DNA of 64,000 nt from Spiribacter sp. 1M189 (GTDB lineage: Bacteria > Pseudomonadota > Gammaproteobacteria > Nitrococcales > Nitrococcaceae), in the NCBI RefSeq assembly GCF_040838345.1, contig NZ_JBAKFF010000001.1:744001-808000 (forward strand), in the 5' to 3' direction. Of this stretch, positions 16,624 through 26,174 are shown one piece after another (the first letter of the stretch is position 1; each line of letters opens with the position of its first letter). The translations under genes and the position numbers were made by a program. Below the pieces are notes generated by a model, which saw only the letters and a list, made by a program, of their open reading frames with translations, ran no database searches and was not told the origin of the DNA.

Positions 16624-17649
16624 ATGAGTATTACTGCGGATCTGCGCCTCAGCGTCGCCCCCATGATGGACTGGACCGATCCGGCGTGCCGGTATCTCCT
16701 GCGCCTGATCAGCCGGCATACGCGCCTGTATACCGAAATGGTTCCGGTCCAGGCACTCTGGCATGGCAGGGCCGAACGCTTTCTGGCCGGGCATCCCGCC
16801 GAGGCGCCCGTAGCGGTGCAACTGGGTGGCAGCGACCCGACGCAACTCGCCCATGCGACAGCGCTCGCCGAACAATGGGGTTACGATGAGGTCAACCTCA
16901 ACGTCGGCTGCCCCAGCAGCCGGGTTCAGTCCGGGCGCTTTGGAGCCTGCCTCATGCGCGAACCGGAATTGGTCCGGGAACTGGTGGCTGCCATGCGCGA
17001 AGCGACGAAGCTGCCGGTGACCGTGAAATCGCGCATTGGAGTGGATGACGATGACCGTTTTGACCAGCTCTGCCGATTTACCGAGCAGATCATTGTCGGC
17101 GGGGCGGATGCGCTGATCGTGCATGCGCGGAAGGCTTGGCTTCATGGGCTCTCACCGAAACAAAATCGCGATGTGCCGCCGCTGCGCTACGAGACTGTCG
17201 CGGCGCTCAAGCACGACTTTGCCGATCTGCCGATCGTGCTCAATGGCGGAATCCGCAGCCTGGATCGCGCAGCGGAATGGCTGGGCCCGCTCGACGGTGT
17301 GATGATTGGTCGTGAGGCCTACCACAATCCCTGGCTGCTTGCCGAAGCCGATGCCCGCATTTTCGGTGATCGCGAACGGCCGTTGCCGGATCGCAAAACG
17401 GTGGCGCTTGCCTACCGGGATTACGTCGCCGCGCATTGGCATGCGCGAATCCCGGTGACGCGCTTCACGCGGCATCTGGCCGGACTCTTTCAGGGCCTCC
17501 CGGGCGCCCGTGTCTGGCGGCGGACACTCAGCGAGGCGGCCGGTCGCAAGGGCGCCGGGCCCGAGGTGATCGATGCCGCGCTCGCTGCGCGGGAAAGCGT
17601 GATCTCGACCGCCGACGACGTGGCGGGCATGGCCGTTTCGGTACGATAG
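16624..17649 (+). CDS. dusA: tRNA-dihydrouridine(20/20a) synthase DusA
   Basis: FMN-dependent enzyme reducing uridines 20 and 20a in the tRNA D-loop. Seen are the N-terminal SVAPMMDWTDPACR, VNLNVGCPSSRVQ, the catalytic Cys in FGACLM (C109), and the DusA-specific HARKAWLHGLSPKQNRD and VLNGGI blocks, which separate it from DusB and DusC. ATG 16624 is used; the product of 341 residues fits the family. It converges on tatD with a 7-bp gap. A dusB copy starts at 63893. Confidence 0.93.
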   Translation: MSITADLRLSVAPMMDWTDPACRYLLRLISRHTRLYTEMVPVQALWHGRAERFLAGHPAEAPVAVQLGGSDPTQLAHATALAEQWGYDEVNLNVGCPSSRVQSGRFGACLMREPELVRELVAAMREATKLPVTVKSRIGVDDDDRFDQLCRFTEQIIVGGADALIVHARKAWLHGLSPKQNRDVPPLRYETVAALKHDFADLPIVLNGGIRSLDRAAEWLGPLDGVMIGREAYHNPWLLAEADARIFGDRERPLPDRKTVALAYRDYVAAHWHARIPVTRFTRHLAGLFQGLPGARVWRRTLSEAAGRKGAGPEVIDAALAARESVISTADDVAGMAVSVR

Positions 17650-17656
17650 ACCGGCA

Positions 17657-18457
17657 CTACTGAGGCAGGCCAAAAAATTTCCGGCTGGTGGATGCGGTCA
17701 TTCTGCCGAGCGCGTCGGGATCGCCCCCCCTGAGCCTGGCGACGGCCTCGAGGACATGCGGCAGAAACGCGGGCTCGTTGCGTCGGTTTGCCGGTTTCGC
17801 AGGTAAACCACGGGGCAGAAGAAAGGGCGCATCGGTCTCGATCATTAAACGGCCGTCCGGGATATTGGGTAGGCATTCCCGTAGCGCGCCGCCGCGCCGT
17901 TGATCGGTCACCCATCCGGTGACACCGATATGCAGGTCAAGCTCAAGGCAGCCCTCGAGCAGGGCTTGGTCCCCGGTGAAACAATGCAGCACGGCTGCTG
18001 GGACATGCGGCCGATACTCTTTCATGATGGCGAGGAAATCGGCCTCGGCATCGCGCTGGTGAAGAAAGGCGGGACATCCCAGTCGGGCGGCGAGTTCGAG
18101 CTGTGCCGCGAAGGCGTGACGCTGAACGGGACGGGGCGAGAAGTCACGGAAATAATCCAGGCCCGTTTCCCCGATGGCAGCCGCCGCGGGCGCCTCGGAC
18201 AGGGCCTCAAGCAACGGGACGCTGTCCTCTGACCATTCATCGGCATGATGCGGATGCACCCCGACGGTGGCGCGCATGGCGTCAGGATGTTCTGCCGCCA
18301 TGGCAACCGCGGCGCGCGACTCCTCAAGACTGACGCCGGTGAGGATCATCGACGTGACCCCGGCGGCCGCGGCTCGCTCGATAGCGGCCGCACGATCTTC
18401 GTCAAAGCGCCGGTGGGTAAGGTTGACACCGATATCGACAAGGCCGTTGTACTTCAT
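17657..18457 (-). CDS. tatD: TatD family deoxyribonuclease
   Basis: A 266-residue TIM-barrel metal-dependent hydrolase. Closer to TatD proper than to YcfH, judged by the N-terminus LVDIGVNLTHRRFDED, where metal-binding His residues of the usual DxHxH site are replaced as in TatD. Other landmarks are VGVHPHHADEW, AIGETGLDYFRDF, FLHQRDAEADF, LHCFTGD and IETDAPFLLPR. E. coli TatD is a 3'-5' exonuclease active on damaged DNA. ATG 18457 fits the family N-terminus; the frame continues upstream but that part is antisense to the neighbouring ligase gene. Confidence 0.88.
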   Translation of the reverse strand: MKYNGLVDIGVNLTHRRFDEDRAAAIERAAAAGVTSMILTGVSLEESRAAVAMAAEHPDAMRATVGVHPHHADEWSEDSVPLLEALSEAPAAAAIGETGLDYFRDFSPRPVQRHAFAAQLELAARLGCPAFLHQRDAEADFLAIMKEYRPHVPAAVLHCFTGDQALLEGCLELDLHIGVTGWVTDQRRGGALRECLPNIPDGRLMIETDAPFLLPRGLPAKPANRRNEPAFLPHVLEAVARLRGGDPDALGRMTASTSRKFFGLPQ

Positions 18458-18481
18458 GCGGTCATTCTGCTGGAATTCCTG

Positions 18482-20065
18482 ATGACGATGAATACCGAAT
18501 ACTGCGCTGACCAACGCCCGATGAACTGGGTGGGCGACTGGGCCGGACGACGCCGGTGCCTGACCCCCGAGCGTACTGCGCTGATTGATCCGGCGCGTGA
18601 CCGGCGGCTGACGTATCGCGATCTCGATGACCGGGCGCGCCGCTGGGCGACCTGGATGGTCGACTCCGCGGGAATTGGGCAGGGCGACGTCATCGCGCTG
18701 CTGAGTCGCAATCGGCTGGAAGCCATCGAGATTTTCATGGCGGCGGGCAAGACCGGCGCTATCGTCGCGCCGGTCAGCCATCGCCTGAGTCCGGCGGAGG
18801 CCTCGGAGATTCTGTGTCGGCTCGATCCTGAGTGGCTGCTGGTGGATACCGACCTGATCGAGTATGCCGACAGTCTGGACGGGTCGGTTGCCGGCTTGCC
18901 AAGGCTCGTATTCGGTGGCACCGGGTGCAGCGCGGAAGTGGCGCTCGAAGCGGTCGTGCCGCGGCCCGTGAATCGCGCCCTGGCGCTGGCCGACCCGTGT
19001 CTGCTGGTGCATACGGGGGGCAGCACCGGACTCCCGAAGATCTGTCGCATCAGCCATCGACAGATGGTCTGGAATGCCATGGAGCTGCTGGTTGCGGCGC
19101 CGGACGGGCTTGCGGGCCGCCGCGAGCTGGTGCTCTTCCCGCTCTTCCACATCGGTGGCTGGAACACGATCCTGCCGATTCTATACGCCGGTGGATGCGC
19201 CGTGGTTCCGGCGGTATTCGATCCGGCGTCGGCCCTGAGCGCCATCGATGACTACGGGGTGAATCACCTCGGTGCCGTCGAGGCGATGCTCCAGGCCATG
19301 GCGGCGGCCCCGGCATTCGCGGCGGCATCACTGGACTCGCTGGAGGCCATTACCACCGCCGGTGCGCCCTGTGCCGAAGCCAGTATGCAACCCTTTCTGG
19401 CCCGTGGGATCACAGTCCGTCAGTCATACGGTCTCACCGAAGCGGGGCCGTCGAATTTCATCAACGCCCGGTCCGCGGCCGACCCAGAGAGCGCGGTCAC
19501 TGAGCGGGCCAGCGTCGGCACGAGTTTCTTCCATTGCGATTACCGGATCGTCGACCCCGCCGACAACACGGTCATGGAAGGCGGCGAGTCCGGTGAACTG
19601 CAGCTGCGCAGCCCGCATGACTTCGACGGCTATCTGGATGATGCCGAGCAGGACCGGGCACGATGGACCGACGATGGCTGGATCCGGAGCGGTGACCTCG
19701 CCCGCGAGGACTCCGAGGGGCGCGTCTTCATCGTCGGTCGCATCGACAACGTGATTGTCAGCGGCGGGGAGAATATCGCCGCGGAGGAGCTCGAGGGGCT
19801 GCTCAGGCAGCACCCTGATGTTGAGGGCGTGATGGTCTTCGGAGTACCGGATACGCGCTGGGGGGAACGCCCCGTTGCCTGGTTGACCGGCCCGGCGCAG
19901 GATGCCCTTGCAGGCATTCGGTCATGGCTCGATGATCGGCTGGCGCGATTCAAGCATCCGACGACCCTGCAGGTCGTCGAGGCACTACCGTTGACCGGCG
20001 CGGGGAAACCCGACCGCCGTCGGGCCAGGGCGCATTACATGCAGACGAAAGGGGAGGGATGCTGA
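18482..20065 (+). CDS. AMP-binding acyl-CoA synthetase/ligase
   Basis: A 527-residue adenylate-forming enzyme of the acyl-CoA synthetase type, activating a carboxylic acid through an acyl-AMP to the CoA ester. Seen are the phosphate-binding loop VHTGGSTGLPK, the aromatic motif SYGLTEAGPS, the GDLAREDSEGRVFIVGR hinge region and IDNVIVSGGENI; the C-terminal catalytic lysine is in LTGAGKPDRR. The substrate cannot be fixed from sequence; medium or long-chain acids are likely. The start may be ATG 18482, 18488 or 18521; the last matches the usual family start but lacks a ribosome-binding site. It overlaps thiD. Confidence 0.82.
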   Translation: MTMNTEYCADQRPMNWVGDWAGRRRCLTPERTALIDPARDRRLTYRDLDDRARRWATWMVDSAGIGQGDVIALLSRNRLEAIEIFMAAGKTGAIVAPVSHRLSPAEASEILCRLDPEWLLVDTDLIEYADSLDGSVAGLPRLVFGGTGCSAEVALEAVVPRPVNRALALADPCLLVHTGGSTGLPKICRISHRQMVWNAMELLVAAPDGLAGRRELVLFPLFHIGGWNTILPILYAGGCAVVPAVFDPASALSAIDDYGVNHLGAVEAMLQAMAAAPAFAAASLDSLEAITTAGAPCAEASMQPFLARGITVRQSYGLTEAGPSNFINARSAADPESAVTERASVGTSFFHCDYRIVDPADNTVMEGGESGELQLRSPHDFDGYLDDAEQDRARWTDDGWIRSGDLAREDSEGRVFIVGRIDNVIVSGGENIAAEELEGLLRQHPDVEGVMVFGVPDTRWGERPVAWLTGPAQDALAGIRSWLDDRLARFKHPTTLQVVEALPLTGAGKPDRRRARAHYMQTKGEGC

Positions 20066-20886
20066 TGACACCGGCGCGCATTCTGATCATCGCCGGATCC
20101 GATGCGGGCGGCGGCGCGGGCATTCAGGCCGACATCAAGGCGGTCACCGCGCTCGGTGGCTATGCAATGACGGCGGTCACGGCGCTGACGGCACAGAACA
20201 CGCTCGGTGTGCAGGGCGTTCGCGGCGTTGAGCCGGCATTCATTCGTGAACAGATCCGGTCGGTACTGGACGATCTGGGCGCAGACTGTATCAAGACCGG
20301 CATGCTCCACGATGCCGCCGTGATTGATGCCGTGGTGGCGGAACTCGATGCCCGGGCCAACACTGTAACCGTGGTGGTTGATCCGGTCATGGTGGCCCAG
20401 AGCGGCGATCGGCTGGTGGCGGATGAAGCCATGGCGCATCTCCGCGATGTGCTCATACCGCAGGCCCGGCTCATCACGCCCAATATTCCCGAGGCGGAGG
20501 CCCTGCTGGGGCGGCCCATTGATGGCGTTGCGGCGATGCCGGCGGCGGCCGAGGCACTGCTCGACCTCGGTTGCCAGGCGGTGCTGCTCAAAGGCGGGCA
20601 TCTGGCGGAAGAAGTCCTCGAGGATGTGCTGGCGACGCGGCAGGGCATCACCCACCTTCGCCATGGACGACTGACGACCACCAGTGATCACGGCACCGGC
20701 TGTACGCTGGCCTCCGCGATTGCCGAGGGGATCGGCCGGGGGCTCGACCTCGAGGTGGCGGTCCGGCGTGGACGCGACTATCTGCAGCGCGCCCTTGAGA
20801 CCGCGGTTCCGCTGGGGCACGGCCATGGCCCGGTGAATCACGGTCATACGGTCATGCCATTCGGGCTGACGCCTGAGCCGCAATGA
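20065..20886 (+). CDS. thiD: Hydroxymethylpyrimidine (phosphate) kinase
   Basis: Ribokinase-fold enzyme that phosphorylates HMP and HMP-phosphate in thiamine synthesis. Seen are the N-terminal IAGSDAGGGAGIQADIK, TALTAQNTLGVQ, the VVDPVMVAQSGDRL active-site block, LITPNIPEAEALLG and the anion-hole motif SDHGTGCTLASAIA with the catalytic Asp/Gly-Cys pattern. ATG 20065 is preferred because GGGAGGG (20052-20058) is then six bases upstream; ATG 20059 sits on top of the site. It overlaps the ligase stop by one base, and the Rrf2 gene follows 16 bp later. Confidence 0.93.
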   Translation: MTPARILIIAGSDAGGGAGIQADIKAVTALGGYAMTAVTALTAQNTLGVQGVRGVEPAFIREQIRSVLDDLGADCIKTGMLHDAAVIDAVVAELDARANTVTVVVDPVMVAQSGDRLVADEAMAHLRDVLIPQARLITPNIPEAEALLGRPIDGVAAMPAAAEALLDLGCQAVLLKGGHLAEEVLEDVLATRQGITHLRHGRLTTTSDHGTGCTLASAIAEGIGRGLDLEVAVRRGRDYLQRALETAVPLGHGHGPVNHGHTVMPFGLTPEPQ

Positions 20887-20902
20887 TTGGCATAATGGGA
20901 CG

Positions 20903-21388
20903 ATGATTCGACTGTCCGCGAAAAGCCGATATGCGGTGAGCGCACTGATGCACCTCGCCATCCATAACGATGCCGGCGCGGTGCCCCTGTCGGAGGTGTC
21001 GGTCTGCCAGGGTATATCGATGTCCTACATCGATCAGATCTTCTGGAAACTGCGCCGCGCCGGGCTGGTCCGGGGCACACCGGGACCCGGCGGCGGCTAT
21101 CGACTGGGACGGCCGGCCGAGGCGATTTCCATCGGTGAGGTGATCACGCTGATGGATGGCCAGGGGGGACCAAGGCGCGCGAATTCTCCGCTCGACGAGA
21201 CACTCTGGTCAGGACTGGCGGAGCAGATCGAGAGGTTCCTGCGCGGCATCACCCTGGCCGATTTCGCCACCCGTCCGGAAATCCGCGAGGCCATGCGGCG
21301 TCAGTATGGTCGGGGGCCATGGCGGTGCGATGTCTGCGGGGCCCTGTCCAACCGTCGTCAGCTTCCCGGCGGAGCCAGTCGACCGTGA
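20903..21388 (+). CDS. Rrf2-family transcriptional regulator without IscR-type cluster ligands
   Basis: A 161-residue winged-helix regulator. The N-terminal domain [13 protein letters not shown], the recognition region [19 protein letters not shown] and the wing GPGGGYRLG match Rrf2/IscR. The three cysteines that bind the 2Fe-2S cluster in IscR, expected just after EVITLMDG, are missing: that loop reads [11 protein letters not shown]. Instead there is one Cys near residue 34 and a C-terminal Cys-x2-Cys (WRCDVCGAL), unusual for the family. Its stop overlaps the fdxA start (GTGA), so a thiol- or iron-sulfur-responsive role tied to that ferredoxin is plausible but unproven. Confidence 0.82.
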   Translation: MIRLSAKSRYAVSALMHLAIHNDAGAVPLSEVSVCQGISMSYIDQIFWKLRRAGLVRGTPGPGGGYRLGRPAEAISIGEVITLMDGQGGPRRANSPLDETLWSGLAEQIERFLRGITLADFATRPEIREAMRRQYGRGPWRCDVCGALSNRRQLPGGASRP

Positions 21389-21708
21389 CGTACGTAGTGA
21401 CCGAACCCTGTATCCGGTGTCGTTACACCGACTGTGTCGAGGTCTGTCCAGTGGACTGCTTCCACGGCGGGCCGAATTTCCTCGTCATTGACCCGGTCGA
21501 GTGCATCGACTGTGCCGTCTGCGTGCCGGAATGCCCGGTGGATGCGATCTATCCCGACGACGAGGTGCCGGCGGATCAGCAGGAATATATTGCCCTCAAT
21601 GAACGGCTGGCTCAGCAGTGGCCGGTGATCAAAGACCGCGAGGATCCTCCGCCGGACGCCGAGGAGTGGGAGAACGTCAGGGGCAAGCGCCACCGGCTCG
21701 AGGAATAG
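21385..21708 (+). CDS. fdxA: Seven-iron ferredoxin (3Fe-4S/4Fe-4S)
   Basis: A 107-residue FdxA-type ferredoxin. The first cysteine set is C9, C17, C21 (with extra C12, C25) and the second is C40-x2-C43-x2-C46-x3-CP, the pattern of a 3Fe-4S plus 4Fe-4S electron carrier; the long acidic tail after residue 60 is typical of this family. Start GTG 21385 overlaps the Rrf2 stop; [11 protein letters not shown] is the normal family N-terminus. A GGCGGAG about ten bases upstream can serve as ribosome-binding site. It converges on ispG with a 17-bp gap. Confidence 0.92.
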   Translation: MTYVVTEPCIRCRYTDCVEVCPVDCFHGGPNFLVIDPVECIDCAVCVPECPVDAIYPDDEVPADQQEYIALNERLAQQWPVIKDREDPPPDAEEWENVRGKRHRLEE

Positions 21709-21725
21709 TCCGGGAGCGGCATCGT

Positions 21726-22967
21726 CTAGGCGGAGGCGGCCCCCTGACCGTAACGCCGCTCGACGTAGCGCTCGACAATCACCTTGAAGTCATCGGCGAT
21801 GGTATCGCCCTTCAGGGTGACCGTCTTCTCGCCATCCTCGTAGACCGGCGCCACGGGTTTCTCACCGGTACCCGGCAGACTGATGCCGATATCCGCCTGC
21901 CGGCTCTCGCCGGGGCCGTTCACCACACAGCCCATCACCGCAAGGCTCATGGACTCCACCCCCGGATACTGTTCGCGCCACTCGGGCATCCGCTCCCGAA
22001 CGTGGGTCTGGATCTCGTCGGCCAGCTCCTGGAAGAAGGTGCTCGTGGTCCGACCGCAGCCCGGACAGGCGGCCACCAGAGGAGTGAAATTCCGCAGGCC
22101 CATGGTCTGCAGGATTTCCTGGGCGACCACCACTTCCTGGGTTCGATCCCCGCCAGGCTCGGGGGTCAATGAGATTCGGATGGTATCGCCAATGCCCTGT
22201 TGCAGGAGCACTGAGAGCGCGGCCGTGGAGGCGACGATGCCCTTCGAGCCCATTCCCGCCTCGGTGAGGCCCAGGTGCAGGGGGTACTCACAGCGCGCGG
22301 CGAGATCCTGATAGACGCTGATGAGGTCCTGCACGCGGCTCATCTTGCAGGAGATGATGATCCGGTCGTGGGGGAGGCCCAGGGCCTCGGCACGCTCGGC
22401 GCTCTCCAGCGACGACACCACCACCGCCTCGCGCATGACCGCTTCCGGCGGCTGCGGATCGGCGCGTCGGGCATTCTCATCCATCAACCGTGAGAGCAGG
22501 TCCTGGTCAAGGCTGCCCCAGTTGACCCCGATGCGCACGGGGCGATCGAAGTCACGCGCGATTTCGATGATCTCGGCGAACTGCGGATCGCGGCGGCTGC
22601 CCTTGCCGACGTTGCCAGGGTTGATGCGTAGTTTCGCCAGTGCCTCGCCACACTCTGGGACCGCCTTGAGCAGGCGATGGCCATTGAAGTGGAAGTCACC
22701 CACCAATGGCACGTCGACGCCCATGTCATCCAGGCGGCGGCGGATGGCCGGGACGGCGCGGGCCGCCTCTTCGTTGTTGACGGTGATCCGCACCAGCTCC
22801 GACCCCGCCCGGGCGAGATCGGCCACCTGGATGGCGGTGCGGATCTCGTCGACGGTATCGGTGTTGGTCATGGACTGCACGACCACCGGTGCGTCGCCGC
22901 CCACCGTGACGTGGCCGACCTTCACCGGCACACTATGGCGTCTCTGATAACCGGGAATCTCATTCAT
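21726..22967 (-). CDS. ispG: 4-hydroxy-3-methylbut-2-en-1-yl diphosphate synthase IspG
   Basis: Iron-sulfur enzyme of the MEP isoprenoid pathway, converting MEcPP to HMBPP. Seen are [11 protein letters not shown], the ILVRITVN-like stretch [30 protein letters not shown], and the cluster cysteines in ACPGCGRTT and [13 protein letters not shown] 22967 ([12 protein letters not shown]) is chosen as start; codons at 22979 and 22997 are possible and none has a strong ribosome-binding site. 413 residues, normal for the bacterial enzyme. Electrons may come from ferredoxin such as the adjacent FdxA. Divergent from the GST gene. Confidence 0.95.
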   Translation of the reverse strand: MNEIPGYQRRHSVPVKVGHVTVGGDAPVVVQSMTNTDTVDEIRTAIQVADLARAGSELVRITVNNEEAARAVPAIRRRLDDMGVDVPLVGDFHFNGHRLLKAVPECGEALAKLRINPGNVGKGSRRDPQFAEIIEIARDFDRPVRIGVNWGSLDQDLLSRLMDENARRADPQPPEAVMREAVVVSSLESAERAEALGLPHDRIIISCKMSRVQDLISVYQDLAARCEYPLHLGLTEAGMGSKGIVASTAALSVLLQQGIGDTIRISLTPEPGGDRTQEVVVAQEILQTMGLRNFTPLVAACPGCGRTTSTFFQELADEIQTHVRERMPEWREQYPGVESMSLAVMGCVVNGPGESRQADIGISLPGTGEKPVAPVYEDGEKTVTLKGDTIADDFKVIVERYVERRYGQGAASA

Positions 22968-22995
22968 ACCCGCAATCATAAAGGATGGAAGCCGC

Positions 22996-23688
22996 ATGAT
23001 CGACGTCTACAGCTGGCCGACACCGAATGGTCATAAAGTCCACATCGCCCTTGAGGAGCTGGGCCTCGAGTACAATGTCCACGGCATTAACATCGGACAG
23101 GGCGACCAGTTCGGCGAGGACTTCCTGCGCATCAGTCCGAACAACAAGATTCCCGCCATCATCGATAGCGAAGGCCCGGACGGCGAGCCGATATCGCTGT
23201 TCGAATCCGGCGCCATCCTTCTGTATCTCGCCGAGAAAACCGGTCGACTGATACCGCAGGATGTCCGCGCCCGCTACGAGACCCTCGAGTGGCTGATGTT
23301 CCAGATGGGTGGCCTCGGGCCCATGCTGGGTCAGGCCCATCACTTCCGGCAGTACGCACCGGAGTCCATCGACTACGCGATCAAGCGCTACACCAACGAG
23401 GCTAGCCGACTTTATGGTGTGATGGATCGCAGACTCGCGGATCGCGACTGGCTGGCGGGCGGTGAATACACCATCGCCGATATCGCCTGTTATCCCTGGA
23501 TCCGGCCGCATGAGAATCAGGGTCAGTCGCTGGACGATTACCCGAATCTCAAGCGCTGGTACGACGCCATCTCTGAGCGTGCCGCCGTTCAGCGTGGGGT
23601 TGCCGTCCTTGCCGATGCGCGTCCGCCGAAACTGGATGATGCGGCCAAGGAACAGCTCTTCGGCGCGACCCAGTACCAGAAGCGATGA
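22996..23688 (+). CDS. Glutathione S-transferase, YfcG/YghU type
   Basis: A 230-residue nu-class GST-fold protein. The N-terminal thioredoxin domain has [20 protein letters not shown] and [17 protein letters not shown]; the helical domain has [13 protein letters not shown] and [11 protein letters not shown]. These blocks match E. coli YfcG, which has glutathione-dependent disulfide-bond reductase activity. An AAGGATGGAAG stretch precedes ATG 22996. The stop overlaps the mazG start (ATGA). Confidence 0.88.
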   Translation: MIDVYSWPTPNGHKVHIALEELGLEYNVHGINIGQGDQFGEDFLRISPNNKIPAIIDSEGPDGEPISLFESGAILLYLAEKTGRLIPQDVRARYETLEWLMFQMGGLGPMLGQAHHFRQYAPESIDYAIKRYTNEASRLYGVMDRRLADRDWLAGGEYTIADIACYPWIRPHENQGQSLDDYPNLKRWYDAISERAAVQRGVAVLADARPPKLDDAAKEQLFGATQYQKR

Positions 23689-24488
23689 AGGCGCTGGAAG
23701 AACTGCTTGGGGTGATGGCCACGCTCCGCGATCCGGAGCGCGGCTGCCCCTGGGACCGCGAACAGGATTTCCGCAGCATCGTGCCGCACACGCTGGAGGA
23801 GGCCTATGAGGTGGCCGATGCCATGGAGCGCGGCGATCGGGCGGCCATGCGCGACGAGCTGGGTGATCTCCTGTTCCAGGTCGTGTTCTATGCGCAGATC
23901 GCCCGCGAGGAGGGCAGCTTCGATTTCGACGCGGTCGCGCGCGGGGTGGTGGACAAGCTCATCCGGCGCCATCCGCATGTCTTCGGCGAACGCCGCGAGA
24001 CAACGGCGGCGTCGCAGAAGGCCACCTGGGAGGCGATCAAGGCCGAGGAGCGTGCCGCCCGGACAGGTGGTGATCAGCCGCCCAGCGCGCTGGACGATGT
24101 GCCGCTCGGCCTGCCTGCGCTCACGCGCAGTCGCAAACTGCAGTCCCGAGCGGCGAGGGTGGGCTTCGACTGGCCTGAGCCCCACCAGGTGGCGGACAAG
24201 GTGCGCGAGGAGCTTGCCGAACTCGAAGAAGCGATGATGCACGCGCCGCGGGACCAGACCCATGTCCACGAGGAGATGGGCGACCTGCTTCTGGCCTGCG
24301 TCAACCTGGCCCGGCAGTTGGGCGTCGATCCCGAGCAGGCCCTGCGCGATGGCAACGTGAAATTCGAGCGGCGCTTCCGCGGGCTGGAGGGCATCCTGGC
24401 AGATGCGGGCGAGGCGCCGGAATCGGTTGACTTCGAGCGGCTGGAGGCGGCCTATCAGCAGGCCAAGGCGCGCGACGTAGGCAGCTGA
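23685..24488 (+). CDS. mazG: Nucleoside triphosphate pyrophosphohydrolase MazG
   Basis: Hydrolyses NTPs and dNTPs to monophosphates and pyrophosphate; in E. coli it also affects (p)ppGpp levels. Two tandem all-alpha MazG domains are visible: the first with LRDPERGCPWDREQ, EEAYEVADAME and DELGDLLFQVVFYA, the second with REELAELEEAM and EEMGDLLLACVNLAR. The E-x2-E...E-x2-D metal motifs are complete in both. 267 residues, close to the E. coli protein. Coupled to the GST gene by a 4-bp overlap. Confidence 0.93.
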   Translation: MKALEELLGVMATLRDPERGCPWDREQDFRSIVPHTLEEAYEVADAMERGDRAAMRDELGDLLFQVVFYAQIAREEGSFDFDAVARGVVDKLIRRHPHVFGERRETTAASQKATWEAIKAEERAARTGGDQPPSALDDVPLGLPALTRSRKLQSRAARVGFDWPEPHQVADKVREELAELEEAMMHAPRDQTHVHEEMGDLLLACVNLARQLGVDPEQALRDGNVKFERRFRGLEGILADAGEAPESVDFERLEAAYQQAKARDVGS

Positions 24489-24616
24489 CCCGATTGTGGC
24501 GGCCGAACACCGAGGTCGATCATTGCAGAGGGCCCGGGTGAAATGATTAGGTGAGAGCTCTTACGTCATTGGACGCGATTCCCGGTAGAACGGCCGGTTC
24601 AAATGAAGGAGCGAGC

Positions 24617-24949
24617 ATGAGTCTGACGGAAAAGCACTGCACCCCTTGCCAGGGCGGTATCGACCCGATGCCCCGGGGAGAGGCCGAACGCTACCTCGCC
24701 GATATTCCCGGCTGGGAACTCAATGAGGACGCCACGCGCATCAGTCGCCATTTCAAGACGAAGGACTTTGCCGAGGCGCAGGCGGTGGCCAACCGCGCGG
24801 GGGACGTCGCCGAGCAGGAGGACCACCATCCGGACATCCGTTTCGGCTATGGCTGGTGTGAGGTGGAGATCCACACTCATGCCATCGGTGGGCTGCATGA
24901 GAACGACTTCATCTATGCGGCCAAGGTCAACGAAGCCGTCGGCGGCTAG
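24617..24949 (+). CDS. phhB: Pterin-4a-carbinolamine dehydratase
   Basis: A 110-residue PCD/DCoH-fold enzyme that dehydrates 4a-hydroxytetrahydropterin, recycling the cofactor of aromatic-amino-acid hydroxylases or serving a pterin/molybdopterin role. The active-site block EQEDHHPDIRFGYGWCEVEIHTH contains the conserved His-His-Pro and second His, given here in positions 75-97. ATG 24617 has AAGGAG five bases upstream. No phenylalanine hydroxylase gene is next to it; the neighbour moaC, convergent with no gap, is also a pterin enzyme. Confidence 0.88.
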   Translation: MSLTEKHCTPCQGGIDPMPRGEAERYLADIPGWELNEDATRISRHFKTKDFAEAQAVANRAGDVAEQEDHHPDIRFGYGWCEVEIHTHAIGGLHENDFIYAAKVNEAVGG

Positions 24950-25423
24950 TCAGCGATTCCATTCCCCGGAGCGTCCGCCCCGTTTGTGATTGAGGCGGAC
25001 GCCTTCAATGCACATACCCCGGTCCAGTGCCTTGCACATGTCATAGACAGTCAGCAGGGCGACCTGGACCGCGGTGAGTGCCTCCATCTCGACACCGGTG
25101 CTTCCCCTGGTTGCCGCCGTGACCTCGCAATGCACGGCGAGGTCGTCGGGATTCGGTGTCAGGCGCACGTCGATGTGGGTCAGGGATAGCGGATGGCAGA
25201 GCGGCACCAGGTCCGCCGTGCGTTTGGCGGCCATCACGCCGGCGACCCGCGCGGTGCCGAGCGCATCGCCCTTCTCCAGGTTGCCCTGTTGCAGCGCTTC
25301 GATGGCCTCCGCGCTCATGCGGATACGGCCCTCGGCCACGGCCACGCGGTGGCTGTCGGTCTTCCCACCAATGTCCACCATATGCGCCTCGCCACGCGCA
25401 TTGAGATGGGGGAGTTCGCTCAA
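24950..25423 (-). CDS. moaC: Cyclic pyranopterin monophosphate synthase MoaC
   Basis: Converts 3',8-cyclo-GTP to cyclic pyranopterin monophosphate in molybdenum-cofactor synthesis. Seen are [35 protein letters not shown], and [29 protein letters not shown] (residues 104-132), then the catalytic RLNHKRGG end. The start codon is TTG 25423, which overlaps the gpmA stop (TTGA), so translation depends on gpmA; the family N-terminus begins exactly there. Other moa genes are not in the window. Confidence 0.93.
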   Translation of the reverse strand: MSELPHLNARGEAHMVDIGGKTDSHRVAVAEGRIRMSAEAIEALQQGNLEKGDALGTARVAGVMAAKRTADLVPLCHPLSLTHIDVRLTPNPDDLAVHCEVTAATRGSTGVEMEALTAVQVALLTVYDMCKALDRGMCIEGVRLNHKRGGRSGEWNR

Positions 25424-26118
25424 CGGCCGTCCCTCAGCGAATACTTGGCGTCAACCGCCAGCTCATCATCGAGTTCATAAACCAGCGGATCACCGGTCGC
25501 GATCTCAACGCCGGTGATGGCCTCGTCGGAGAGTCCCTCCAGGTGCTTGACCAGGGCACGCAGACTGTTGCCGTGGGCCGCGATCAGCAGGGTGGGATAG
25601 TGGTTGAGGGCCGGCGCGATGTCGCTTTCCCAGTACGGCAGCACCCGGGCGAGCGTATCCTTGAGTGATTCGGTGGCGGGCAGCAGGCCAGGATCCAGCG
25701 CGGCATAGCGGGGATCATGCCGCGGGTGGCGCTCGTCGTCATCGGCCAGCGCCGGTGGTGGGGTGGCAAAACTCCGGCGCCATACATGAACCTGCTCGTC
25801 ACCGTACTCCGCGGCGGTTTCGGCCTTGTCCAGGCCGGTGAGCGCCCCGTAGTGACGTTCGTTGAGACGCCAGTCCTTGATCATGGGAATCCAGAGCCGG
25901 CTGAGCACATCGAGGCTCATGAAGCCGGTGCGGATGGCCCGGGTCAGCACCGAGGTGTAAACGGCATCGGGCGCCAGCCCGGCCGACGCCATCAGACGGC
26001 CCGCCTCGGTCGCCTCCTCGCGGCCCTTCTCGCTCAGATCGACGTCATGCCAGCCGGTAAAGCGGTTCTCCAGATTCCAGATACTCTGTCCATGACGCAG
26101 CAGGATCAGACGTTTCAT
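25420..26118 (-). CDS. gpmA: 2,3-bisphosphoglycerate-dependent phosphoglycerate mutase
   Basis: Interconverts 3- and 2-phosphoglycerate in glycolysis. The phosphohistidine motif [18 protein letters not shown] (H9), the [14 protein letters not shown] block and the second His in [16 protein letters not shown] are intact. 232 residues, typical. ATG 26118. It precedes and is coupled with moaC on the reverse strand and is divergent from the L,D-transpeptidase gene with a 56-bp gap. Confidence 0.94.
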   Translation of the reverse strand: MKRLILLRHGQSIWNLENRFTGWHDVDLSEKGREEATEAGRLMASAGLAPDAVYTSVLTRAIRTGFMSLDVLSRLWIPMIKDWRLNERHYGALTGLDKAETAAEYGDEQVHVWRRSFATPPPALADDDERHPRHDPRYAALDPGLLPATESLKDTLARVLPYWESDIAPALNHYPTLLIAAHGNSLRALVKHLEGLSDEAITGVEIATGDPLVYELDDELAVDAKYSLRDGR

Positions 26119-26174
26119 GCGCAGTGCGCCCCCTTCGTCGTTATCAGTCGAGCGGCTAGGATATCATCGCAGCC

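Noticed and set aside
18458-19150. N-terminal extension of TatD by 231 residues
   Set aside because: The extension is antisense to the acyl-CoA ligase; the normal TatD N-terminus begins at 18457.
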